Below, piece by piece: positions 1-5,510 of a stretch of DNA of 10,466 nt; position 1 is the first letter of the stretch, and every line of letters starts with the position of its first letter. The stretch comes from an uncultured Eubacteriales bacterium. Lineage in GTDB: Bacteria; Bacillota; Clostridia; Christensenellales; UBA1242. Under the pieces are notes generated by a model, which was not told where the DNA came from, searched no databases, and saw nothing but the letters and a program-made list of their open reading frames with translations. The stretch spans positions 1-10,466 of the forward strand of contig CADBPU010000095.1 in NCBI GenBank assembly GCA_902796635.1, read 5' to 3'. A program made the translations under genes and the position numbers.

Positions 1-18
1 TATTTTTTTTGTTTTTTT

Positions 19-47
19 TTGATAATTTATTCATGATGTGATAATAT
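19..47 (+). promoter_or_regulatory. Promoter for the patatin gene, apparently leaderless
   Basis: The sequence shows TTGATA at 19-24, a 17-base spacer, and an extended -10, TGA-TAATAT, with the hexamer at 42-47. Transcription normally starts about 7 bases after the -10, which puts it at or next to the ATG at 54. No Shine-Dalgarno sequence lies in 44-53. An overlapping TATAAT at 45-50 is an alternative -10 but has a poor 20-base spacer. The T-rich stretch at 2-20 may be the tail of a terminator belonging to a gene left of the window. Confidence 0.6.
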
Positions 48-53
48 AATATT

Positions 54-947
54 ATGAAATTTAATAAAAGTTTTTCAAATCCACCCAAAAGAAAGTATAA
101 AATAGGAATTGCTTTCGGTGGTGGTGGAACAAAGGGCTTTGCTCATTTGGGAGTGCTGAAAGCATTTGAAGAAAATAATATTTCTTTTGATGAAGTTTCT
201 GGCACAAGTGTTGGTAGTTTGGTTGCTAGTTTTTATGCATTTGGACTATCTAGTGATGAAATGTTCCAAAAAGCGAAAGCATTAAAGACAAGTGATATAA
301 GAAATAGTAGAATATTTTTTGTGCCAAGTAGTACAGTTGGAATTCAAAACTTCATTAAAAATGTCATAGGTGATGCACATTTTGAAGATATGCAAAAGCC
401 ACTTACAGTTGTTGCTGTTGACTTAATCTCATCAAAAGAAGTGCATATTACAAAAGGTAGTGTAGCAAAAGCAGTTGCTGGCAGTTGTGCAGTACCTGGA
501 ATTTTTAGTCCTGTTGATTTTGGTGAATATCGCCTTGCAGATGGTGGACTTCAAAATACAATTCCTGCTGATGTTTTGAGAAATAATGGATGCAAATACG
601 TAATAAGTGTTGATGTCAACCCAACAAGGGGTCATGGCACAGAAAGCACTAATCTTAAAGATATTTTATTTGCTTCAATTCGTATAATGATGAAAAGCAA
701 TGCTGTAAAAGGCAAGTTGTATAGCGATATATGCATAAATGTTGATACAAGCAAATATAAAGGTACAAGTTTGGAAAATGCAGATGAAATGTTTAACGCT
801 GGATATAAAGCAGCAATGGAATTGATGCCAAAAATTAAATCGCTTATTTTTGAAAACAATAAAAGGAAGTTTAGTTTAATAAACTTATTTAGAAAAAATA
901 GAAACAAATCATTAAAAGAAGAAAGAGAATATACAATAGATTCATAG
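54..947 (+). CDS. Patatin-like phospholipase / acyl hydrolase (RssA-type)
   Basis: This 297-residue protein is a small bacterial patatin-domain serine hydrolase, a family that cleaves acyl esters of phospholipids and related lipids with a Ser-Asp dyad. The glycine-rich oxyanion loop FGGGGTKG follows a short basic N-terminus at about residues 21-28. The nucleophile elbow GTSVGS places the serine at residue 52, and the DGG motif places the aspartate at 163. No signal peptide or membrane helix is seen, so it is probably cytosolic or at the inner membrane face; the C-terminal 30 residues are strongly basic. The length fits the RssA/YlbK group. No in-frame ATG, GTG or TTG lies between 54 and the domain, so the start is fixed even though no ribosome binding site precedes it. 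The next gene follows after 32 bases on the same strand, suggesting an operon. The exact substrate cannot be read from sequence. Confidence 0.9.
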   Translation: MKFNKSFSNPPKRKYKIGIAFGGGGTKGFAHLGVLKAFEENNISFDEVSGTSVGSLVASFYAFGLSSDEMFQKAKALKTSDIRNSRIFFVPSSTVGIQNFIKNVIGDAHFEDMQKPLTVVAVDLISSKEVHITKGSVAKAVAGSCAVPGIFSPVDFGEYRLADGGLQNTIPADVLRNNGCKYVISVDVNPTRGHGTESTNLKDILFASIRIMMKSNAVKGKLYSDICINVDTSKYKGTSLENADEMFNAGYKAAMELMPKIKSLIFENNKRKFSLINLFRKNRNKSLKEEREYTIDS

Positions 948-979
948 TAAATTCATAATTTATTTATACAAAAGAGAAT

Positions 980-2182
980 ATGAGTAAAACAAAGATTAAA
1001 ATAAGTAAAACAAAATCAAAAAAAACAAAATCTAATCCATTAAAATTTACTTGGACTAGATTTTTGATATTTTTGATTATTGTAGCAATAACTTTTGGAG
1101 TGGGTTATGGTTTCAAAGAACCAATAGAAAGATTGCTGAATAGTTCAAATAATGTTGAAGCAATAGGCGACATATCAAAAATTGATGATAATGGTTTGTC
1201 TGTTCACTTTATTGATGTGGGACAAGGCGATGCCATAGCAATAAGATTTCCTGACGGCAAAACAATGCTTGTTGATGCTGGAAAGCAAAAACATTATGAC
1301 AAATTGTATAGTTATTTAACAAATATTTTTTTCAAAGATAACAGCAAGGTTTTTGATTATTTACTTTTAACTCATAGTGATGACGACCATTGTGGTGCTA
1401 TGGCAAATGTGTGTGCTGATTTTGTAATCAACACTATATATAGACCATATATGTATTGCAAGTACGTAAAGGGCGAAATAAACTATGATGAAACAAATGG
1501 AAACACAACAAATAAAAATGTTTGTGAAACATTGGTATACTACAAAACAATCAAGGCGTTTAACGGAGAAATTAATTCAAATGGTCAAGCAACTCAAATA
1601 ATATGGACCGATTTGGATACAGTAAACTCTGCATACAAAATCAAAAGTGATACATATGGCTATTCTATTGATTTTTATGCACCAACGCAAAAATATATAA
1701 CATCAAGCGCTGGTTCTATTGCAAATGATTTTTCGCCAATCATGGTTTTGAATTATAACGACAAAAAGATTATGCTAACAGGTGATGCTTCAACAACAAG
1801 TGAAACCCTTGCAATGCAAAATGCGGAACTTCCTGATGTTGATTTGCTTAAAGTAGGTCATCATGGAAGTAAATCAAGTTCTGGTCAAGCATTTTTGGAA
1901 AAAATAAAACCAGAAATTGCAGTAATAAGTGTTAACAACAAAGAGTATAACAAATTGCCAACCACAGAAGCAATGAACAGAATACTTGGTGTTGGCGCAA
2001 CAATATTCAGGACAGATGAAAACGGAAGCATTGTTGCAAATATCACAAGTGAATTAGATGCACAGCTCAACATTTATGCGTTAGGTCAAGGCCAAACGAT
2101 TTATATTCATGTTGAATATTTAATTTCGGGTATCATAGTTCTGGCAATTGGTTTGTGCTTTAATAAAAAAATAAAATTTTAA
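980..2182 (+). CDS. Membrane-anchored ComEC/Rec2-type metallo-beta-lactamase-fold protein
   Basis: A 400-residue protein with the metallo-beta-lactamase fold found at the C-terminus of ComEC. After a lysine-rich tail (residues 2-25) comes a membrane helix at about 27-45. The fold then begins with FIDVGQGDA near 77-85 and DGKTMLVDAG. The metal motif THSDDDH is at 131-137, LTGDAS contains D269, and GHHGS holds H294-H295. A second hydrophobic segment lies at about 376-393, followed by a short basic end. The charges predict both ends inside and the catalytic domain outside. The competence DNA-channel domain of true ComEC is absent, so this is a stand-alone hydrolase, possibly a nuclease or phosphodiesterase; substrate unknown. 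Near the end, the usual NxYxHP-like motif reads NKEYNKLP, so that histidine is missing. The ribosome binding site (GAG at 974-976) is weak. It is probably co-transcribed with the patatin gene and is followed by a terminator. Confidence 0.85.
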   Translation: MSKTKIKISKTKSKKTKSNPLKFTWTRFLIFLIIVAITFGVGYGFKEPIERLLNSSNNVEAIGDISKIDDNGLSVHFIDVGQGDAIAIRFPDGKTMLVDAGKQKHYDKLYSYLTNIFFKDNSKVFDYLLLTHSDDDHCGAMANVCADFVINTIYRPYMYCKYVKGEINYDETNGNTTNKNVCETLVYYKTIKAFNGEINSNGQATQIIWTDLDTVNSAYKIKSDTYGYSIDFYAPTQKYITSSAGSIANDFSPIMVLNYNDKKIMLTGDASTTSETLAMQNAELPDVDLLKVGHHGSKSSSGQAFLEKIKPEIAVISVNNKEYNKLPTTEAMNRILGVGATIFRTDENGSIVANITSELDAQLNIYALGQGQTIYIHVEYLISGIIVLAIGLCFNKKIKF

Positions 2183-2218
2183 TAAATTTTAACTTTTCAA
2201 ATTAATTTTCAAAAAATG

Positions 2219-2249
2219 ACAGCATATTCAGTGTGTATATGCTGTTTTT
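2219..2249 (+). terminator. Rho-independent terminator after the ComEC-type gene
   Basis: Nine-base arms at 2219-2227 (ACAGCATAT) and 2237-2245 are exact reverse complements around a 9-base loop. They are followed by a T run at 2245-2249 and preceded by six A at 2211-2216. The element lies 36 bases after the stop and just before the next promoter. Confidence 0.8.
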
Positions 2250-2250
2250 G

Positions 2251-2279
2251 TTGCTTAAAATCTTAAATTTTGCTATGAT
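2251..2279 (+). promoter_or_regulatory. Extended -10 promoter for the shikimate-kinase-like gene and transketolase
   Basis: TTGCTT at 2251-2256, a 17-base spacer, and TGC-TATGAT with the hexamer at 2274-2279. It begins right after the preceding terminator, so this pair of genes forms its own transcription unit. Predicted transcription starts near 2286, close to the AGGG at 2286-2289, so the leader is very short. Confidence 0.65.
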
Positions 2280-2296
2280 AAAAATAGGGTAAAAGA

Positions 2297-2785
2297 TTGA
2301 AAAAAAATATAGCCATAGTGTCATTAAGTAATAATTATTCTAGAATTATAAGCAAGAATATCGCAGATTTTCTTGAACTTTTTTATGTGGACCTTAATGA
2401 TATTATGGAATATAACATGGTCAATGATAAAATGCTTGAAAGTGCAGGAAAAGAATACTTTGAAAAGGAAAGACAAAAAGTGATTGCAGGTGTGGCAGAG
2501 TTTGACAATTCTTTGCTAACAGGAGATGTAGAACTTTTTTTAGCAAATGAAAATTTTGAAATTTTTAAGAAAAATTTTATTTTAATATATCTCTATTTTG
2601 ATAATAATGATTTAATAAAAATTGAAAGTACTTTTCAAAATACACGTAATTTGATTGCGTATAAAGAAGAAGATGAAATTTGCAAAAAGAATTGTGATGT
2701 CGTTGTATATATGAAGGATAATTTTGACGCAAATATTAATGAAATAAAAAAATCTTTAATAAAATATTTGGAGGAAAGCGTATGA
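2297..2785 (+). CDS. Degenerate shikimate-kinase-like protein, P-loop lost
   Basis: This 162-residue protein starts with TTG at 2297, 7 bases after AGGG. The order of segments matches shikimate kinase: a first strand NIAIVSLS, a helix, YVDLNDI at about 30-36, YFEKERQKVI at 54-63, a strand-turn LLTGDVELF at 73-81, and FILIYLYFD near 99. In the real enzyme these hold GxxGxGKS/T, the DxD shikimate site, an FR arginine and a GGG loop. Here the P-loop position reads SLSNNYSRI, the DxD is DLN, the arginine position is glutamate and GGG is TGD. The usual ATP and shikimate residues are therefore gone, and kinase activity is not expected. The family call is a pattern judgement at low identity; a remote P-loop NMP-kinase relative is the alternative. 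Its TGA stop overlaps the transketolase ATG, so the two are translationally coupled. The function may be regulatory or structural. Confidence 0.6.
   Translation: MKKNIAIVSLSNNYSRIISKNIADFLELFYVDLNDIMEYNMVNDKMLESAGKEYFEKERQKVIAGVAEFDNSLLTGDVELFLANENFEIFKKNFILIYLYFDNNDLIKIESTFQNTRNLIAYKEEDEICKKNCDVVVYMKDNFDANINEIKKSLIKYLEESV
2770..2785 (+). promoter_or_regulatory. ATGA stop-start overlap with strong ribosome binding site
   Basis: GGAGG at 2770-2774 lies inside the last codons of the upstream gene, 7 bases before the transketolase ATG at 2782. The ATG shares bases with the upstream TGA (2783-2785). This arrangement normally couples translation of the two proteins. Confidence 0.85.
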
Positions 2786-4746
2786 GTATTGATGAAAGAT
2801 GTGTAAATGAATTGAGAGTTTTGTCTTGTGAAATGATAACAAATGCAAAATCAGGTCATCCAGGTATCGCATTAGGGGCTGCTCCAATTTTGTATAGTTT
2901 GTATGCAAACGTATTGGCTGTTTCTCCAAATGATGATAAAAATATAAACCGTGATAGATTTGTTTTGAGTGCAGGTCATGGCAGTTCAATTTTGTATGCA
3001 ACATTGCATGCCATGGGCTTTGATATTTCAAAAGAAGATTTACAAAATTTTAGAAAGATTGGTAGCAAAACGCCAGGTCATCCAGAAGCCGGTTTGACAA
3101 GTGGTGTTGATGCCAGCACAGGCCCACTTGGTCAAGGAGTAAGCAATGCTGTTGGTATGGCTATTGCTGAAAAACATTTTGGTGCGGTATTCAATAAACC
3201 AGACTGTAAGGTTTTTGATGGCAAAATATTCTGTTTGGTTGGCGATGGTTGTTTGATGGAAGGCATAAGTTATGAGGCCTTGAGTTTGGCTGGGAATCTA
3301 TGTTTAGACAATCTTGTGTTGATATACGACTGCAACAAAATAACAATTGAAGGTAGAACAGAAATCACTTTTAATGAAGACATACAAAAACGTTTTGAAT
3401 CAATTGGTTTTGAAATTTTCAAAGTCGAAGATGGAAATAGTGTCAAGGAAATAACTAGCGCTTTACAAAAAGCAAAAAAATCAAAAAAACCAAGTGTAGT
3501 TGTTGTCCCAACAGTCATTGGCTATGGTAGCGTGTTTGCAGGAAATCAAAAAGTTCATGGAACGCCACTTTCGTATGACCAACTTGAAGAACTTGAATTA
3601 TATTTAGATGTCAAAAAGCCATTTTTTGAATTATCTAGTGATGTAAAAAAACATTTTGCTGAAAAGATAGAACAATCAAAAACTCGTTTTGCAGAAAGAG
3701 ATAAATTAGAAGAATACAAATCAAAATATCCAAAAGATTACAAACTTTTGAAAAGTATGTTTGAAAAGCATGACTATCAAAGAGAAATAGAAAAAATTAA
3801 ACAAATTGATGTATTGGCAGAAACCACAAGAGATATGAATTTTGAAGTACAAAACAAAGTCTCAAAGATATTGCCAAATTTATTTGGCGGCAGTGCAGAT
3901 GTCGCAACTTCAACAAAGGCATATGTGAAATTTGAAAAGCCATTTTCAAAAAAGCAATACACAGAGAACTATATTCATTATGGTGTAAGAGAACATGCCA
4001 TGGCAGGTATATCAAATGGGTTGGCACTTTTTGGTGGATTGTTGCCATATCAAAGTTGTTTTTTAAGTTTTGTTGATTACTTAAAACCAGCACTAAGAAT
4101 GTCTGCGCTTCAAAATTTGAAAATTCTTTCAGTCTTTTCTCATGATAGCATCACAGCAGGTCAAGACGGTCCAACTCATCAACCAATAGAACAGCTTCCA
4201 AGTTTGAGACTTATTCCCAACATGATTATTTCAAGACCATATAATAGAGCAGAAATACTTGCAACATATATTTGGTTATTGCAAAACAAAAAACCAGTGT
4301 GTACGCTTGTGTCAAAAGACAAACAAAAGTTTGTTGAAAGTAGTATAGAAGATGCAATGTTAGGTGGCTATGTTCTAAAAGAAAACAAAAAAGCAAACAT
4401 AACAATTGTTTCAACAGGAAATGATGTTGATAGATGCTTAAAAGCAGTTGAGATATTGTCTCAAAAAGGTATTTATGCAAGAGTTGTCAGTATGCCATGT
4501 TTGTCAGTATTTGCTGAACAAGCTGAAAGATATAAAAACTCTGTACTAGGCAAATTGCCAAAAGTTTTTGTGGAAGCAAGTGCAGAAAATATTTGGTATA
4601 AGTTTGCAGACAAAAATGATTTGATAATCAGTCTCAATACGTTTGGAAAAAGTGGCTCACCACAAGAAGTTTTGAAAGAGTTTGGATTTGATGAAAACTC
4701 ACTTTCAAAAAAGATAGAAAGTTGGTATAAAAAACTTAATAAATAA
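2782..4746 (+). CDS. tkt: Transketolase
   Basis: This 654-residue, full-length, thiamine-diphosphate enzyme moves two-carbon ketol units between sugar phosphates in the non-oxidative pentose phosphate pathway, supplying ribose-5-phosphate and erythrose-4-phosphate. Conserved histidines are at H26 (SGHPG), H66 (AGHGS), H100 (PGHPE) and H259 (HGTPL). The cofactor motif GDG is at 154-156 and continues to the NKITIEG segment. The pyrimidine-binding domain has the catalytic glutamate E404 in GVREHAMAG, and H454 opens HDSITAGQDGPTHQP. The last variant differs from the more usual HDSIGLGEDGPTHQP, but the histidine, aspartate and DGPTH core remain. The C-terminal domain covers about residue 525 to the end. 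The protein is cytosolic and active as a dimer in the family. It is translated from a GGAGG site within the preceding gene. Confidence 0.97.
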   Translation: MSIDERCVNELRVLSCEMITNAKSGHPGIALGAAPILYSLYANVLAVSPNDDKNINRDRFVLSAGHGSSILYATLHAMGFDISKEDLQNFRKIGSKTPGHPEAGLTSGVDASTGPLGQGVSNAVGMAIAEKHFGAVFNKPDCKVFDGKIFCLVGDGCLMEGISYEALSLAGNLCLDNLVLIYDCNKITIEGRTEITFNEDIQKRFESIGFEIFKVEDGNSVKEITSALQKAKKSKKPSVVVVPTVIGYGSVFAGNQKVHGTPLSYDQLEELELYLDVKKPFFELSSDVKKHFAEKIEQSKTRFAERDKLEEYKSKYPKDYKLLKSMFEKHDYQREIEKIKQIDVLAETTRDMNFEVQNKVSKILPNLFGGSADVATSTKAYVKFEKPFSKKQYTENYIHYGVREHAMAGISNGLALFGGLLPYQSCFLSFVDYLKPALRMSALQNLKILSVFSHDSITAGQDGPTHQPIEQLPSLRLIPNMIISRPYNRAEILATYIWLLQNKKPVCTLVSKDKQKFVESSIEDAMLGGYVLKENKKANITIVSTGNDVDRCLKAVEILSQKGIYARVVSMPCLSVFAEQAERYKNSVLGKLPKVFVEASAENIWYKFADKNDLIISLNTFGKSGSPQEVLKEFGFDENSLSKKIESWYKKLNK

Positions 4747-4787
4747 CGAAAAACTCGTGACGGTTAACTTACCCTCACGAGTTTTCG
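4747..4787 (+). terminator. Long hairpin after transketolase, probable terminator
   Basis: It starts immediately after the TAA. AAAACTCGTGA at 4750-4760 pairs with TCACGAGTTTT at 4775-4785. A CG/CG pair lies below, across one bulged A, and an extra GGT/ACC pairing is possible in the loop. The only T run is the four inside the stem end, with no U tract after it. Termination is therefore likely but not textbook; the hairpin may also protect the 3' end. Confidence 0.6.
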
Positions 4788-4791
4788 CTAG

Positions 4792-4860
4792 GTATTTATC
4801 ACAACTTTAGAAACTCTTTCAAATTTCATCAACATATGATTATGTCAAAGCGATAAATAC
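4792..4860 (+). other. Possible folded RNA or structured DNA element in the tkt-rpsO gap
   Basis: GTATTTATC at 4792-4800 and GATAAATAC at 4852-4860 are exact 9-base inverted arms, 51 bases apart. Inside them, CTTT (4805-4808) can pair with AAAG (4847-4850), and ACATA/TATGT (4832-4836/4841-4845) forms a small hairpin. The overall size is 69 bases. It lacks tRNA signatures such as GTTCRANNC, and no promoter is clear directly upstream. It could be read-through 3' UTR structure, a small RNA, or chance in AT-rich DNA. The rest of 4861-5010 is AT-rich with no gene seen. Confidence 0.25.
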
Positions 4861-5010
4861 AATAGTAGTATGTTTAGAATGATTATTATTATTCAAAAAA
4901 ATTTAATATTTTTATTAACCAAATATTTCCAATTTTCTGTTTAAGTTTTTGGGCTATTATTACGTAGAATAAACAAGAAGAAAAAACATATGCAAATTAT
5001 TTATAAACTC

Positions 5011-5039
5011 TTTACAACTTATAAAAATTGTGGTATTAT
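5011..5039 (+). promoter_or_regulatory. Promoter for rpsO
   Basis: TTTACA at 5011-5016, a 17-base spacer and an extended -10, TGG-TATTAT, with the hexamer at 5034-5039. An overlapping TATAAT at 5037-5042 would need a 20-base spacer. Transcription is predicted to start near 5046, leaving a leader of about 78 bases. Confidence 0.75.
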
Positions 5040-5045
5040 AATCTC

Positions 5046-5104
5046 GTTCCCATTTCGCAGGGATAGGACGTCTCCGTCCGTCAGCTTCGTTTTGGGTGAA
5101 ATCT
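5046..5104 (+). promoter_or_regulatory. Structured rpsO leader, candidate S15 autoregulatory site
   Basis: The leader is much richer in G and C than its surroundings. GGACG (5066-5070) pairs with CGTCC (5075-5079) around a TCTC loop. TCCC (5048-5051) can pair with GGGA (5060-5063), and the loop bases ATTTCGC (5052-5058) can pair with GTGAAAT (5096-5102), including one G-U. Together these give either a pseudoknot or a junction enclosing the middle hairpin. Ribosomal protein S15 is known to repress its own mRNA by binding leader pseudoknots or three-way junctions in several bacteria. That this leader does so is an inference. Confidence 0.5.
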
Positions 5105-5110
5105 AAAAAA

Positions 5111-5114
5111 GGAG
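5111..5114 (+). promoter_or_regulatory. Ribosome binding site that sets the rpsO start
   Basis: GGAG ends 9 bases before the ATG at 5124 but only 3 bases before an in-frame TTG at 5118. The ATG is the better start. Confidence 0.8.
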
Positions 5115-5123
5115 AAATTGAAA

Positions 5124-5375
5124 ATGGCAAAGATTGACACAATCAAAGCATTTGAAAGAGCAGAAGGCGACACAGGTAGTGTTGAAGTTCAAGTTGCACT
5201 CTTGACAGACAGAATCAAACATCTCACAGAGCATCTCAAAGAGCATAAACAAGATGAACACAGCCGTCATGGTCTTTACAAAATGGTTGGAAAAAGAGCA
5301 AAACTTTTGAAGTATCTTGAACGAAAAGATATTGAAAGATATCGTGCTCTTAAAGCAAAACTTGGTTTAAGATAA
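5124..5375 (+). CDS. rpsO: 30S ribosomal protein S15
   Basis: S15 binds the central domain of 16S rRNA early in 30S assembly and contributes to bridges with the 50S subunit. The 83-residue product has the family core DTGSVEVQVALLTDRI and EHKQDEHSRHGLYKMV, then KRAKLLKYLERKD and an end of KAKLGLR. These cover the full four-helix protein. The N-terminus is about six residues shorter than the usual 88-89, with DTGS reached after 16 residues. Starting at the upstream TTG (5118) would add only two residues and has poor ribosome-site spacing. The gene has its own promoter, a structured leader and a terminator, and pnp follows on the same strand, the classic rpsO-pnp order. Confidence 0.97.
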   Translation: MAKIDTIKAFERAEGDTGSVEVQVALLTDRIKHLTEHLKEHKQDEHSRHGLYKMVGKRAKLLKYLERKDIERYRALKAKLGLR

Positions 5376-5382
5376 GTTTAAG

Positions 5383-5407
5383 CAAGGCATTATGCCTTGT
5401 TTTTTTA
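5383..5407 (+). terminator. Rho-independent terminator after rpsO
   Basis: CAAGGC at 5383-5388 pairs with GCCTTG at 5394-5399 around ATTAT, followed by seven T from 5400. It separates rpsO from the pnp promoter, although some read-through is usual for this gene pair. Confidence 0.9.
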
Positions 5408-5448
5408 TTTATATAATTAATATTATTTATATAATATTATAAAATCAT

Positions 5449-5477
5449 TTCACAATATCAAATTTTTAGTTTATAAT
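5449..5477 (+). promoter_or_regulatory. Promoter for pnp
   Basis: TTCACA at 5449-5454, a 17-base spacer and a perfect TATAAT at 5472-5477. Transcription from about 5484 gives a leader of only about 27 bases. The long RNase III-processed leader hairpin known from enterobacterial pnp is therefore not present here. Confidence 0.8.
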
Positions 5478-5510
5478 ATATTCGGTAAAAATTATAAGGA
5501 AGGAAAAAAA

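Noticed and set aside
1..20. T-rich start of the window as a poly-T repeat or a feature of its own
   Set aside because: Most simply the tail of a terminator from a gene outside the window; the hairpin itself is not visible, so it cannot be called.
4792..4860. tRNA gene in the tkt-rpsO gap
   Set aside because: The 69-base size is near that of a tRNA, but the T-loop GTTCRANNC, a D-loop GG and a 7-base acceptor with cloverleaf arms are not found.
4960..5142. Minus-strand 60-codon frame across the rpsO promoter and leader
   Set aside because: It covers the promoter, the structured leader and the start of rpsO on the other strand, and has no ribosome site of its own.
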